Shown: positions 19,928 to 28,540, counted from the stretch's first letter. The stretch: 59,829 bases of DNA from Chloroflexota bacterium (GCA_003141245.1 PLLE01000018.1:23097-82925); one strand, 5' to 3'. Notes: generated by a model not told the origin, from the sequence alone. Numbers and translations: made by a program.

Positions 19928-20365
19928 ATGGCTAGCAACCCGGCAGACACGCCGCCGACCAGGATGCTGGTCATCGCGACGCTTCTGTGCTCGTACCCCG
20001 GGATCGACGCGACCGGTCAGGCCCACATGGAATACCCACCCAACACGTTCGTCATTCCGACCCCGGATCCCGTCATGTTCCCGGAGTCTTTCTACCTGTA
20101 CTGCTTCGAGAAGGGCATCGACGGCATCCTGATCGCCTCGTGTGGCACTGACAGCCCCTACGAGGGCTCGTACGCGCAGCTTGCCGCCCGCATCAACACG
20201 GTCTACGCGCGGATGAAGGAGCGCGGCATCAGCATCCGCCGGCTCAAGCTCACCGCCATCTGCAGCGTCTGCACCAAGGCGTTCCTCAAAGAGGTGGGCG
20301 AGATGGAGGCGGTCCTCGCCGAGCTCGGCCCCGTCCGTGGCGAGGTCGCGGCCGTGGGCGCCTGA
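19928..20365 (+). CDS. MvhD-like [2Fe-2S] protein (hydrogenase iron-sulfur subunit family)
   Basis: A 145-residue MvhD/FlpD-domain protein. In methanogens MvhD links hydrogenase to heterodisulfide reductase; in QmoB of sulfate reducers the same domain is the C-terminal part. Conserved cysteines appear in LLCSYPG (about 20), YCFEKGIDGILIASCGTDSPYEGS (about 58-74) and AICSVCTKAFL (about 114-117). It starts at ATG 19928 with GGAG about 14 bases upstream; a GTG at 19916 is possible. It overlaps the qmoA-like gene by one base, so it is very likely a subunit of the same complex, here kept as a separate chain. Confidence 0.9.
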   Translation: MASNPADTPPTRMLVIATLLCSYPGIDATGQAHMEYPPNTFVIPTPDPVMFPESFYLYCFEKGIDGILIASCGTDSPYEGSYAQLAARINTVYARMKERGISIRRLKLTAICSVCTKAFLKEVGEMEAVLAELGPVRGEVAAVGA

Positions 20366-21747
20366 TGGAGCAACGCATGGAGGCCGACGTCCTCGTTGTC
20401 GGGTCAGGCATCGCCGGACTGCAGGCCGCCCTCGACCTGGCCGACCGCGGCTACAGCGTCCTCGTCGTGGAACAAGAGGCGAGCACCGGCGGCAAGATGA
20501 TCGCCCTGTCCAAGGTCTTTCCGACCATGGACTGCTCGAGCTGCATCACCACGCCGCGCATGTCGGCGGTGGCCCATCACGACAACATCACCACCTGGAC
20601 ATACACGGACGTCGACAGCATCGCACCCGAGGGCGGAGCGTTCAGTGCGCACCTGACGCGCAAGGTGCGCTACGTGGACGAGGGCCTGTGCATAGGCTGC
20701 CGGCTGTGCGAGTACGCCTGCCCGGTCGAGGTTCCCCATGAATTCGAGGGAAACATGGGGGCCCGCCGCGCCGCATACATTCCGTTCGGCACGGCCATTC
20801 CCCAGAAGGCGCTTATAGACATCGACGCCTGCATCTACTGCGGCAAGTGCGAGAAGGCCTGCCCGACCGACGCCATCGTCTGGGATCAGGAGCCCCAGGC
20901 CGTCACCGTCGCGGCCCGAGCCGTCGTCCTGGCGACGGGCTTTGAGACCACACCTCTCGACGCCAAGAAGGAGTACCGGGGCGGCCAGGCTGCGAATGTC
21001 ATCAGCGGCCTGGACATGGAGCGGCTCCTTGCCCCCAACGGCCCATACGGCCGCGTCCTGCGCCCCTCCGACGGCAAGATTCCCGACAGCGTCGCCTACG
21101 TCCAGTGCGCTGGCTCACGCGACGAGACGCTCGGTGTCCCCTACTGCTCGCGGGTCTGCTGCATGTACGCGATCAAGCAGTCGATGCTGCTCTCCGGCTC
21201 GCTGCCACTGGCCGATATCACCGTCTACTACATGGACATCCGAGCCTTCGGCAAGGGCTACGAGCAGTTCTACCAGACCGCGCGCTCGATGGGCATCAAC
21301 TTCGTGAAGGCGAAGGTGGCCCGCATCGACGAGGAGGCGAACGGCGACCTCCGTATCCGCGTCGAGATGATCGAGGAGGAGGGCAAGCTGGCCGAGCCGA
21401 TCCACGACCTCGTCGTCCTCTCCGTGGGCCTGCGGCCCGGCGACGATCCCCGACGCTTCGTGGGAGTCGATCTGGACCAGTACGGCTTCGTCGCCTCGCC
21501 CGAGCCCAAGCTCGACGCGACACTTACGAACCTGCCGGGCGTGGTGGCCGCTGGCACGGCCCTCGGACCAAAGGACATCGTCGATTCGATCGCGGAGGCG
21601 AGTGCGGCCGCGACCCGGGTGGCCGTGTATCTGGGACCGCCAGCCATGGCGCCGCATCCGCCCGACGACGGGCTCGGGGTCGAGGTGCGCGACATAAATG
21701 CAGGCGATGCGGTGGCGGTCGCTCGACCGGAGGTGCAGCGTGCCTGA
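20365..21747 (+). CDS. qmoA: QmoA/HdrA-like FAD and iron-sulfur protein
   Basis: A 460-residue flavoprotein of the HdrA family. The FAD-binding motif VLVVGSGIAGLQAALDLADRG is at about residues 9-29, followed by VFPTMDCSSCITTPRMS (51-67). Two [4Fe-4S] motifs follow, CIGCRLCEYACP (109-120) and CIYCGKCEKACP (156-167), and then YCSRVCCMYAIKQS, the HdrA block that binds a further cluster. Together with the next HdrA-like chain and the HdrC/HdrE fusion protein the order matches QmoABC, the quinone-interacting membrane oxidoreductase of sulfur-metabolising bacteria. Electrons would pass between a soluble sulfur partner and quinone; the direction cannot be read from sequence. Confidence 0.9.
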   Translation: MEQRMEADVLVVGSGIAGLQAALDLADRGYSVLVVEQEASTGGKMIALSKVFPTMDCSSCITTPRMSAVAHHDNITTWTYTDVDSIAPEGGAFSAHLTRKVRYVDEGLCIGCRLCEYACPVEVPHEFEGNMGARRAAYIPFGTAIPQKALIDIDACIYCGKCEKACPTDAIVWDQEPQAVTVAARAVVLATGFETTPLDAKKEYRGGQAANVISGLDMERLLAPNGPYGRVLRPSDGKIPDSVAYVQCAGSRDETLGVPYCSRVCCMYAIKQSMLLSGSLPLADITVYYMDIRAFGKGYEQFYQTARSMGINFVKAKVARIDEEANGDLRIRVEMIEEEGKLAEPIHDLVVLSVGLRPGDDPRRFVGVDLDQYGFVASPEPKLDATLTNLPGVVAAGTALGPKDIVDSIAEASAAATRVAVYLGPPAMAPHPPDDGLGVEVRDINAGDAVAVARPEVQRA

Positions 21748-23863
21748 GCGCAAGGCAAAGCCGCCGAAGAAACCCGCCCCGGTCGCCGGCCAAGTGCCGC
21801 AGGCTGCGCCTGCCGTGCCCGCGAACGGCAAGTCTGCTCCCAAGGCCGAGAAGGTCGGCGTATACGTCTGCCACTGCGGAGGCAACATCTCCGACGTCGT
21901 CGACGTAGACCGGGTCGCCACCGAGGCGGCCCAGCTCGAGGGAGTCGCCGTCGCTCGGCACATCATGTTTATGTGCTCGGACGAGGGTCAGAAGGCGATC
22001 GTCGACGACATCGAGGCGCTCGGCCTGGACCGCGTCGTCGTCGCTGCCTGCACGCCCACGCTCCACGAGACAACCTTCCGGCGGGCCGTCCTGCGGGGTG
22101 GACTGAACCAGTACCTCTTCCTGCCGGCGAACATCCGCGAGCAAGCAAGCTGGGCTCACCCACACAGCCCCAAGGCCGCGACCGAGAAGGCGATTGCGCT
22201 CGTTCGCGCCGCCGTCGCCAAGGCGCGCCTGCTCGAGCCGCTCGAGATGGTCAGGGTGGCGGCCGTCCATCGCGCCCTGGTCATCGGCGGCGGAGTGGCG
22301 GGTCTGCGGGCCGCGCTCGATCTCGCTCGCCAGGGCATCGGCGTCACGCTCATCGAGAAGTCGCCGTTCCTGGGCGGTCGGGCCGTCCAGCTCCACACGG
22401 TCTTCCCGACCGAGGATCTCGCCCGGCCTCTGATCCATCGGCTCATCCGCCAGGTTGTGGCGCAGTCCAACCTGAAGATCCTGACGAACACCGAGGCCGT
22501 CGAACTGGCCGGCTATGTGGGCGACTTCAGGGCGACGCTGCGGACGACGCCACGCGGCGTGAACAGCGAGCTTTCAGATCCGACCGCGGCGATCGCCGCC
22601 TGCCCGGTCGAGGTGGCGAACGAGTTCGATGACGGTCTGAGCCGGCGCCGCGCCATCTACCAGCCATACACGGGGTCAGAGCCCGACATGCCCGCCATCG
22701 ACTGGGGGGCATGCACTCGCTGCGGCGCCTGCGTCGAGGCGGTCGGCGGGCGAGGCATCGAGCTGACGGGCGAGGCTGTCGAGACTCAAATCGAGGCGGG
22801 GGCCATCGTCGTGGCCACTGGGTTCGACCACTACGAGCCGCGTGACGGGGAATACGGCTATGGTCGCTCGCCGCGAATCCTGACCCTGCCGCAGGTTGAC
22901 CGAATGCTCGATCCAGAGGGCCCCTCGCACGGGCGCCTCGAGATCGACGGCCGCGTCCCGCGGGCCGTCGCCTTCATCCACTGCGTCGGGAGCCGCCAGA
23001 TCGAGGGCGTAGACGAGCCCGGCCCGGATGGCAAGCTGCACGCGTACTGCTCGCGGGTCTGCTGCACGGCCACCCTGCAGGCCGCCAACGAGGTCCGCAG
23101 GCGATACCCGAAGACCGAGATCTACGACCTGTACCGCGACATCCGGACGTACCAGAAGGACCAGGAGCCGTACTACGTCGATGCCTCGAAGCGCGGCGTC
23201 GTCTTCATGCGCTTCGCCAACGACGCGCGGCCGACCGTCGAGGTTGCCGACGCAGCGGACTATCCGCTCAAGGTCACCGTCGCGGACACGCTTACATTCG
23301 GCACCGCGATTGAGGTCCCTGTCGACCTCGTGGTCCTGAGCGTCGGCGTAATGCCGCGCGACATCGCAGGCCTAATCGACATGACAAAAGCGCCGATCGG
23401 CAGTGACGGCTTCCTGCTCGAGGTTCATCCCAAGTTGAGGCCCGTCGAGAGCGCCATCCCCGGCCTGCTCCTGGCCGGCACTGCGCAGGCACCGATGGAC
23501 ATCAGCGAGAGCACGTCGGCAGCCTCGGCTGCCGCGGCCAAGGTGACCACGCTGCTTGCCAAGAACTACGTGGAGATGGAGCCGTTCGTGGCAAAGGTCG
23601 ATCCGTCCCTGTGCGACGGCTGCGGCCTCTGTTTGGACGCCTGCCACTACGCGGGAGCCATCGCCCTGCAGGACGTCGAGGTGGAGGAGGGCGTGATCGA
23701 AAAGCGGGCATACGTCAACCCGGTGGCCTGCAAGGGCTGTGGGGCCTGCGTGCCATCCTGTCCGGTCGCGGCCCTGGATGTGGCGGGGTGGGAGATCGAG
23801 CAGTACCGGGCCATGATCGACGCGATCACGGCCCGACCTCTGGAGGCAGGAGCCCGCTCATGA
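21740..23863 (+). CDS. qmoB: QmoB/HdrA-like flavoprotein with C-terminal ferredoxin domain
   Basis: A 707-residue HdrA-type protein starting at GTG 21740, with GGAGG ten bases upstream; it overlaps the end of qmoA by eight bases. After a Pro/Ala/Lys-rich leader, VGVYVCHCGGNISDVVD (about 39-55) and VVVAACTPTLHE form the HdrA N-terminal domain. RALVIGGGVAGLRAALDLARQG (about 178-199) binds FAD, and YCSRVCCTATLQAAN is the cluster block. The last 100 residues hold two [4Fe-4S] motifs, CDGCGLCLDACHYAGAI and CKGCGACVPSCPVAAL. Desulfovibrio-type QmoB ends in an MvhD domain; here that domain is the separate gene at 19928. Confidence 0.9.
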   Translation: MPERKAKPPKKPAPVAGQVPQAAPAVPANGKSAPKAEKVGVYVCHCGGNISDVVDVDRVATEAAQLEGVAVARHIMFMCSDEGQKAIVDDIEALGLDRVVVAACTPTLHETTFRRAVLRGGLNQYLFLPANIREQASWAHPHSPKAATEKAIALVRAAVAKARLLEPLEMVRVAAVHRALVIGGGVAGLRAALDLARQGIGVTLIEKSPFLGGRAVQLHTVFPTEDLARPLIHRLIRQVVAQSNLKILTNTEAVELAGYVGDFRATLRTTPRGVNSELSDPTAAIAACPVEVANEFDDGLSRRRAIYQPYTGSEPDMPAIDWGACTRCGACVEAVGGRGIELTGEAVETQIEAGAIVVATGFDHYEPRDGEYGYGRSPRILTLPQVDRMLDPEGPSHGRLEIDGRVPRAVAFIHCVGSRQIEGVDEPGPDGKLHAYCSRVCCTATLQAANEVRRRYPKTEIYDLYRDIRTYQKDQEPYYVDASKRGVVFMRFANDARPTVEVADAADYPLKVTVADTLTFGTAIEVPVDLVVLSVGVMPRDIAGLIDMTKAPIGSDGFLLEVHPKLRPVESAIPGLLLAGTAQAPMDISESTSAASAAAAKVTTLLAKNYVEMEPFVAKVDPSLCDGCGLCLDACHYAGAIALQDVEVEEGVIEKRAYVNPVACKGCGACVPSCPVAALDVAGWEIEQYRAMIDAITARPLEAGARS

Positions 23864-24156
23864 CCTCCGCCGACAAGCCCAGAAGCAAGATGCTCGAGCT
23901 CAAGGAGCGCCGCGGTCCCGTGTCGGCGGAGCTGCTGGACTCGGTTCGCCAGAACAACGCGGCCAAGACCGCCATCAAGCGAGCGCTGGCCGGCGGGCCC
24001 CGCACGGTACCTGAAATAGCCGAGGCGGCCGGTCTTTCGACCCGGACCATCCTCTGGACGATAACCGCCATGCGCAAGTACGGGGCGGTCCTCGAGGACT
24101 CCACGGACGGCTCATACGTCCGCTATGCACTCGCCGCGAAGGGCCCCAGGGTATGA
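23860..24156 (+). CDS. Small winged-helix protein inside the qmo operon
   Basis: A 98-residue protein with a predicted winged helix: AIKRALAGGPRTVPEIAEAAGLSTRTILWTITAMRKYGAVLEDSTDGSYVRYAL (about residues 38-91). It overlaps qmoB by four bases at its start and qmoC by four bases at its end, so it is made with the complex. It could be a regulator fed by the complex, or a structural subunit that reuses the wHTH fold. I know no named family for it. The position between qmoB and qmoC is unusual. Confidence 0.8.
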   Translation: MTSADKPRSKMLELKERRGPVSAELLDSVRQNNAAKTAIKRALAGGPRTVPEIAEAAGLSTRTILWTITAMRKYGAVLEDSTDGSYVRYALAAKGPRV

Positions 24157-25331
24157 GCGTCACCGTAGACCCAACCCTGCTCCGGACGCTGCAGCGGTAT
24201 GGCGCGTTCGACGTCGCCGCATGCTTCAACTGCGGCAACTGCACCGCCGTGTGTCCTCTGACCGGGGCCGACGCTACGTTCCCGCGCCGCATCATCCGCT
24301 ACGCCCAGGTGGGCATGAAGGACGAGCTGCTCTCCTCCAAGGAGCTGTGGACCTGCTACTACTGCGGCGAGTGCTCCGAGACGTGCCCGCGTCAGGCGGA
24401 GCCGGGTGAGTTCATGGCAGCCGCGCGGCGCTATGCGATCGCCAGCTACGACCGCACCCGTCTTGCCAGGACGATGTACCTGCAGCCGTTTCTCGGCGCG
24501 CTCATCGCCGTAATGCTGGCTGCCGTCTTCGCCCTGTTCATGTACGCCGGCCATGGCCCGCAGGACAGCACATCGCTCGCTCTCTTCCAGTTCATCCCGT
24601 CGGAGCTGATTCACAACGTCGGTCTGGCGGTGATGATCCTCGTCTTCCTGGCCGGGCTCGCCGGAGTCGCGACTATGGCGGGACGGATCGGACGGTCCGA
24701 GGGCGTCGGCTGGCGAACTGTCTTCGGTGGGCGCACAGCCTTGCGCCGATCCGGCCGCGCGCTCTGGATCGCGCTGGGCATCGAATCGCTGGGCCAGCGC
24801 CGCTACCGGGTCGACTGCGAGACAGTCCAGCAGCCGGTGGCCTGGTATCGCCGCCGCTGGCTCCTCCACGCCATGACGATGTGGGGCTTCCTGGGCCTGC
24901 TCGGCGCCACGATCGCCGATTACGGCCTCGAACTCGTCGGGATCAAGGCGACCGGCACGCCGGTGCCGATCTGGTATCCGGTCCGACTCCTGGGCACAGT
25001 CGCGGGCGCGATGCTCATCTACGGCACAACGATGCTCATGGTCGATCGGCTGCGCAAAGCCAACCGGGCGGTCCGCCATTCCATCGCCGCCGACTGGACG
25101 CTCCTGGCGCTACTCTGGATCGCTGGCGTCACCGGCTTCGTGCTCGAGCTGGCGCTCTATCTGCCGCAGGCCCCCGCATGGGGCTACTGGATCTTCCTCT
25201 TCCACGTCGCGGTCGCGATGGAGCTGGTTCTTCTGGCGCCCTTCATGAAGTTCGCCCATGCCATCTACCGGCCCGTGGCACTCTTCTTCTACGCGCTAAC
25301 ACCGGGTGGAGGCGGCCAGCGGAGCGATTGA
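24153..25331 (+). CDS. qmoC: QmoC-like HdrC/HdrE fusion, membrane quinone-reactive subunit
   Basis: A 392-residue fusion. Residues 20-100 are HdrC-like with two [4Fe-4S] motifs, CFNCGNCTAVCP (24-35) and CYYCGECSETCP (68-79). The rest is a cytochrome b-type membrane domain of about six helices related to HdrE/NarI, with candidate haem histidines in SELIHNVGLAV, RRWLLHAMTMWGFLGLL, FLFHVAVAMELVLL and MKFAHAIYRP. This is exactly the QmoC architecture. It anchors the soluble QmoAB-MvhD part to the membrane and exchanges electrons with menaquinone. Last gene of the overlapped block; the next gene starts 117 bases later. Confidence 0.9.
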   Translation: MSVTVDPTLLRTLQRYGAFDVAACFNCGNCTAVCPLTGADATFPRRIIRYAQVGMKDELLSSKELWTCYYCGECSETCPRQAEPGEFMAAARRYAIASYDRTRLARTMYLQPFLGALIAVMLAAVFALFMYAGHGPQDSTSLALFQFIPSELIHNVGLAVMILVFLAGLAGVATMAGRIGRSEGVGWRTVFGGRTALRRSGRALWIALGIESLGQRRYRVDCETVQQPVAWYRRRWLLHAMTMWGFLGLLGATIADYGLELVGIKATGTPVPIWYPVRLLGTVAGAMLIYGTTMLMVDRLRKANRAVRHSIAADWTLLALLWIAGVTGFVLELALYLPQAPAWGYWIFLFHVAVAMELVLLAPFMKFAHAIYRPVALFFYALTPGGGGQRSD

Positions 25332-25448
25332 CCGGGTCGGACCCCGGCCGCAGCTCAGCCGGGCCTCGCGGCTGTCTTATCCTCATACACAATCATCAAT
25401 GACCGGCCCGGGCTGCGTGCGAGCGGCGCCATGACCACAGGGAGACCC

Positions 25449-25856
25449 ATGCGACTGCTGATCCCGACCACCGACGCCAACGGCGCCAGCGCCCAGCTTT
25501 CCGGCCATTTCGGACGTGCCCCCTACTACGCCGTTGCCGACACCGAGACGGGCGCCGTAGCAACCGTCGCCAACCCATCGGTCTCTCACGGCCACGGCGA
25601 GTGCGTGCCCGCATCCGACGTCTTCGGAGAGGGCGGCTTCGACGCCGTCGTTTGTCAGGGGATCGGTCGGGGCGCCGTTGCCCGGCTGGCCCAGGCGGGA
25701 GTTCCCGTGTTCGTTCATGAGGGCCCGGATGTCGCCTCGGCAGTGGCGGCTTTCCGCAGACGCTCCCTGCGTGTGGTGGGCACAGACGACAGCTGCTCAG
25801 GGTCGGGCTCGTGCGGCGAGCATGAGCACGGCCAGTCCGGTCGCGAGGGGAACTAG
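25449..25856 (+). CDS. NifX/NifB-like (dinitrogenase FeMo-cofactor biosynthesis fold) protein
   Basis: A 135-residue protein of the NifX/NafY/VnfX-like fold (MRLLIPTTDANGASAQLSGHFGRAPYYAVADTETGAV, then DAVVCQGIGRGAVARLAQAGVPVF), with a C-terminal Cys/His tail (SCSGSGSCGEHEHG) that could bind metal. Members outside nitrogen fixation often accompany Fe-S or sulfur-relay genes and are presumed to carry metal-sulfur groups. ATG 25449 has GGGAGA six bases upstream. It is followed four bases later by the membrane rhodanese gene, so the two are co-transcribed. A paralogue lies at 32308. Confidence 0.85.
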   Translation: MRLLIPTTDANGASAQLSGHFGRAPYYAVADTETGAVATVANPSVSHGHGECVPASDVFGEGGFDAVVCQGIGRGAVARLAQAGVPVFVHEGPDVASAVAAFRRRSLRVVGTDDSCSGSGSCGEHEHGQSGREGN

Positions 25857-25859
25857 GCG

Positions 25860-26423
25860 ATGAGCAAGGGACGCAAGAAGGGGACCGACTCGTACTCGTC
25901 CGGCGCAAAGCGCGGCCGTTCCGCGGCGGGCTCCCCGGCTGCCTCCCACAGCCGGAGCCGGCTCTATCTTGCGATCGTCGCGGGCATCGCCACGTTGCTC
26001 GTCGTGTTCGCCGTCGGGTTCGTCGTGCTCGGCGGATCCAGATCCGGCTCATCGGCTAGCCTGGCCTCGGGCGAGACTATCGTCCCGGGAAACGGCGGCC
26101 ACTGGACCAACGTCACCCCCGATCGGCTGGCCCAGATGCTGACGCACAAGGACTTCACGCTGGTCAACGTGAAGACGCCGTACATCGGTGAGATCCAGGG
26201 CACCGATCTGTACATCCCCTACGACCAGATCTCCGCACGCGCCTCCCAACTACCGGCGGACAAGGGGGCGAAGATCCTCGTCTACTGCCTCACCGGCCAC
26301 AGCAGCGCCGTGGCGGCCCAAACTCTCCTGGACCTCGGCTACACGAACGTCTGGAACCTGGACGGCGGGATGCAGGTCTGGCAGGCGTCCGGTCGAGCGC
26401 TGGTGAACCTCAACCGTCAGTAG
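25860..26423 (+). CDS. Membrane-anchored rhodanese-domain protein
   Basis: A 187-residue protein with one N-terminal membrane helix (about residues 35-58, LYLAIVAGIATLLVVFAVGFVVLGG) and an outward-facing rhodanese domain. The active-site cysteine lies in ILVYCLTGHSSAVAAQTLLDLG (about residue 142), with NVWNLDGGMQVWQASG near the end. It lacks a lipobox. Such proteins hold or transfer persulfide sulfur outside the membrane; next to the qmo operon, it could hand extracytoplasmic sulfane sulfur inward (inference). Its last seven bases overlap the convergent methyltransferase gene. Confidence 0.9.
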   Translation: MSKGRKKGTDSYSSGAKRGRSAAGSPAASHSRSRLYLAIVAGIATLLVVFAVGFVVLGGSRSGSSASLASGETIVPGNGGHWTNVTPDRLAQMLTHKDFTLVNVKTPYIGEIQGTDLYIPYDQISARASQLPADKGAKILVYCLTGHSSAVAAQTLLDLGYTNVWNLDGGMQVWQASGRALVNLNRQ

Positions 26424-26899
26424 AGCCAGGGCAGGAGCTTTCGCGTGCGGCTCCGGTAGGCCTCGTAGCCCTCCAACTGCTCGGCCAGCCACCTCTCCTC
26501 GCGCCTCGACTTGAGGTCGAAGAAGGCCAGCAACACGCCCGCTCCGACGAGCGCTATGGGGGAAGCGGTAACGAGCCCCCAGCCTGCCGCGGCGACTATC
26601 AGCCCACCGTAGATCGGATGCCGGATCAGGCCGTATGAGCCCGTCTCCACCAGCCGGGCCCCCGGCAGCGGCTTGGGAAACGGGGTCAGGTTCTCGCGCA
26701 GATCCAGGACGCCGCGCAGCGACAGCAGGCCGCCGGCGGCGATCAGCGCGGCGCCGAGCGCGAAGCCAACGACGCGAAGCCCGCCGCTCCAGACCGGGCC
26801 GATGTCGCCTGAGGCCGCAAGCGCGCCAAAGAGAACGACCTGCAATAGAAACCAACCCTCCCCGCGGCGACCCAGGTCTGGAAGCCGCACCGAACCCAC
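26417..26899 (-). CDS. Isoprenylcysteine carboxyl methyltransferase (ICMT)/PEMT-like membrane protein
   Basis: An integral membrane methyltransferase-like protein of about 160 residues with four hydrophobic segments. The SAM-binding signature of the family is present as SYGLIRHPIYGGLIVAAAGWGL and, near the C-terminus, EERWLAEQLEGYEAYRSRTRKLLPWL. I place the start at GTG 26899, two bases after the stop of the OsmC gene; the frame is open to 26953, but the extra residues overlap OsmC and look out-of-frame. Bacterial homologues act on unknown lipids or thiols. It is the last gene of a four-gene unit with 26901, 27413 and 28064. Confidence 0.85.
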   Translation of the reverse strand: MGSVRLPDLGRRGEGWFLLQVVLFGALAASGDIGPVWSGGLRVVGFALGAALIAAGGLLSLRGVLDLRENLTPFPKPLPGARLVETGSYGLIRHPIYGGLIVAAAGWGLVTASPIALVGAGVLLAFFDLKSRREERWLAEQLEGYEAYRSRTRKLLPWLY

Positions 26900-26900
26900 G

Positions 26901-27416
26901 CTACCCCGCCGAGCCGCTCGGTTGCGGCTTCCCCAAGGCGTCCGGATCGGCATGCGGGCCGGTGACCAGGACCTCGCCCTCGATCGGATCCGCGGTGTCC
27001 GGACGCACGATCCTGTAGCGGTGGTGGATTTCGACCGTCCCGGCCGAGAGCATCGCTGCCACCGAGCAGTACTTGGTGGCGGACAGTTCGATGGCTCGCC
27101 GCACGGCGGCCTCGTCGACGGCCGGCCCCTCGATAAGATGGACCACGTCGGCCCGCGTATAGACGGCCGGTTGGCCCTCCCGCTGGTCCGCGGATACGGA
27201 GACCTCGTAGCGCGTAACGGTCTGGCGCTTCTTCTGGAGGATCGAGATCACGTCCATTCCGGTGCAGCCAACTTGGCCGACGAGAAGCATCTCGACCGGG
27301 CGAGGACCGGCGTTGCCACCGGCGTCGTCGAGGACGATCTCGTGGCCCGAGCCAGTTCGGGCGGTGAAGCGGAGACCGGTCCCCTCGTAGCGGGCAGTGG
27401 AGGTCTTGACGGTCAC
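26901..27416 (-). CDS. OsmC-family protein
   Basis: A 171-residue OsmC-fold protein. The first active cysteine is in LLVGQVGCTGMDVISILQKKRQ (about residue 51) and the second in ELSATKYCSVAAMLSAG (about 117). The core block RYEVSVSADQREGQPAVYTRADVVHLIEG links it to the YhfA-like branch rather than to Ohr. It overlaps the methyltransferase upstream by four bases (27413-27416). Thiol chemistry fits the surrounding sulfur genes, but the substrate is unknown. Confidence 0.9.
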   Translation of the reverse strand: MTVKTSTARYEGTGLRFTARTGSGHEIVLDDAGGNAGPRPVEMLLVGQVGCTGMDVISILQKKRQTVTRYEVSVSADQREGQPAVYTRADVVHLIEGPAVDEAAVRRAIELSATKYCSVAAMLSAGTVEIHHRYRIVRPDTADPIEGEVLVTGPHADPDALGKPQPSGSAG

Positions 27417-28060
27417 TGAGGCGACTCCTTGAGAAGTGTTGCATCGGGAGCTGCGCCGCGGCGCATGACAAGAAGGGCATCGATGAGCCCGCGGCCCGGG
27501 GGCGGAACTTGCCGGACGACTTCAGCTCGCTCGATCACGAGTTCTGGATCGGTGGACCGCAACTCGCGACCAATTTCCTCGGCGGTGAACAGGCGCGCGG
27601 GGTCCGGCGGTCCGGACACGCCCTCGGTGGCGTTGAGGCGGTCGTGGCCGACGATGAGCATCCGTCCGCCCGGAGCGACCGCTGCGGCGGCGCGGGCGTA
27701 GACAGGCTGCCGCTCTTCGGGCGGCAGGTGCAGATACACGATTACCACCAGGTCGAACGATCGCGCCGGCGGCATCCATTCGAACAGGTTGCGCTCCAGC
27801 CAGTCCACCTTCAGACCCGCTGCCTCGGCCTTCGCCCGGCCATTGGCCAGGCCGACCGGGGACCAGTCCACGGCGGTGGTGCGCCAGCCCCGACTCGCCA
27901 GCCAGACGGCGTTGGTTCCGCTGCCGGCCGCAAGCTCCAGGGCGCGGCAAGGAATCATATCGGAGGCCGCCGCTACCAGGGTCGGATTGGGGCCGCGCCC
28001 CTCGAAGTCACCGGCTCCGTGGCGCTCATCCCAACCCAACCGGCGCTGATCGGCAACCAC
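27413..28060 (-). CDS. SAM-dependent methyltransferase (TehB/thiopurine-type)
   Basis: A 215-residue class I methyltransferase. Motif I is ALELAAGSGTNAVWLASRGW (about residues 41-60), followed by the acidic AVDWSPVGL and the later FDLVVIVYLHLPPEERQPVY and GGRMLIVGHD. TehB-like members methylate chalcogen compounds such as tellurite or sulfide in some bacteria, which would fit this sulfur region, but the sequence does not prove it. It is four bases downstream of the rhodanese gene and overlaps OsmC. Confidence 0.88.
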   Translation of the reverse strand: MVADQRRLGWDERHGAGDFEGRGPNPTLVAAASDMIPCRALELAAGSGTNAVWLASRGWRTTAVDWSPVGLANGRAKAEAAGLKVDWLERNLFEWMPPARSFDLVVIVYLHLPPEERQPVYARAAAAVAPGGRMLIVGHDRLNATEGVSGPPDPARLFTAEEIGRELRSTDPELVIERAEVVRQVPPPGRGLIDALLVMRRGAAPDATLLKESPQ

Positions 28061-28063
28061 TGT

Positions 28064-28411
28064 CTAGCCCCTCTCCATTGGACGGTTGGTGCGAGCCCAA
28101 GCACTCGTGCCACCCCGCACGGAGACAGCGCGCTCGAAGCCCCGGTTCAGCAGGAAGTCCGTCGCGGCCTGGCTGCGGCTGCCGCTCTCGCAGATCACGG
28201 CGTAGGGTTTGTCTTGCGGCAGTTCGCCGATTCGCTGAGGCAGCTGTCCGAGCGGAACGCTCACAGCTCCGGGTACGCGACCCCGGCGGTACTCCCAATC
28301 CTCACGGACATCAATGAGGCGGACGCTGCCGCCTCGGATCAGCTCGTCGAGGTCATCGACGCCTACCTCGGGTGTGGTGTGGTGAGAGAAGAGATGCACG
28401 GGCTGCTCCAT
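28064..28411 (-). CDS. Rhodanese-like sulfurtransferase
   Basis: A 115-residue single-domain cytosolic rhodanese. The domain starts EVGVDDLDELIRGGSVRLIDVREDWEYRRGRVPGAVSVPLGQLP, and the active-site loop is VICESGSRSQAATDFL (Cys about residue 74). The six-residue loop ESGSRS matches the thiosulfate/persulfide class. First gene of the reverse unit rhodanese, methyltransferase, OsmC, ICMT. It carries sulfane sulfur, probably between small carriers such as TusA. Confidence 0.93.
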   Translation of the reverse strand: MEQPVHLFSHHTTPEVGVDDLDELIRGGSVRLIDVREDWEYRRGRVPGAVSVPLGQLPQRIGELPQDKPYAVICESGSRSQAATDFLLNRGFERAVSVRGGTSAWARTNRPMERG

Positions 28412-28540
28412 TGGGACGCGAGGATGATCAGGCGGTCGCGGGCGACCTGCCCCACAGAAGGGCGGGCAGGTCGGCGCCTTCGACTGTCAGGTGCCCATCG
28501 GATTCGAAGGTGCAGGCGGCGGTATTGGTCATGGATCGAG

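Noticed and set aside
26900-26953. Longer N-terminus for the ICMT-like protein
   Set aside because: The extra 18 residues lie inside the OsmC gene and do not resemble the family; GTG 26899 right after the OsmC stop is more economical.
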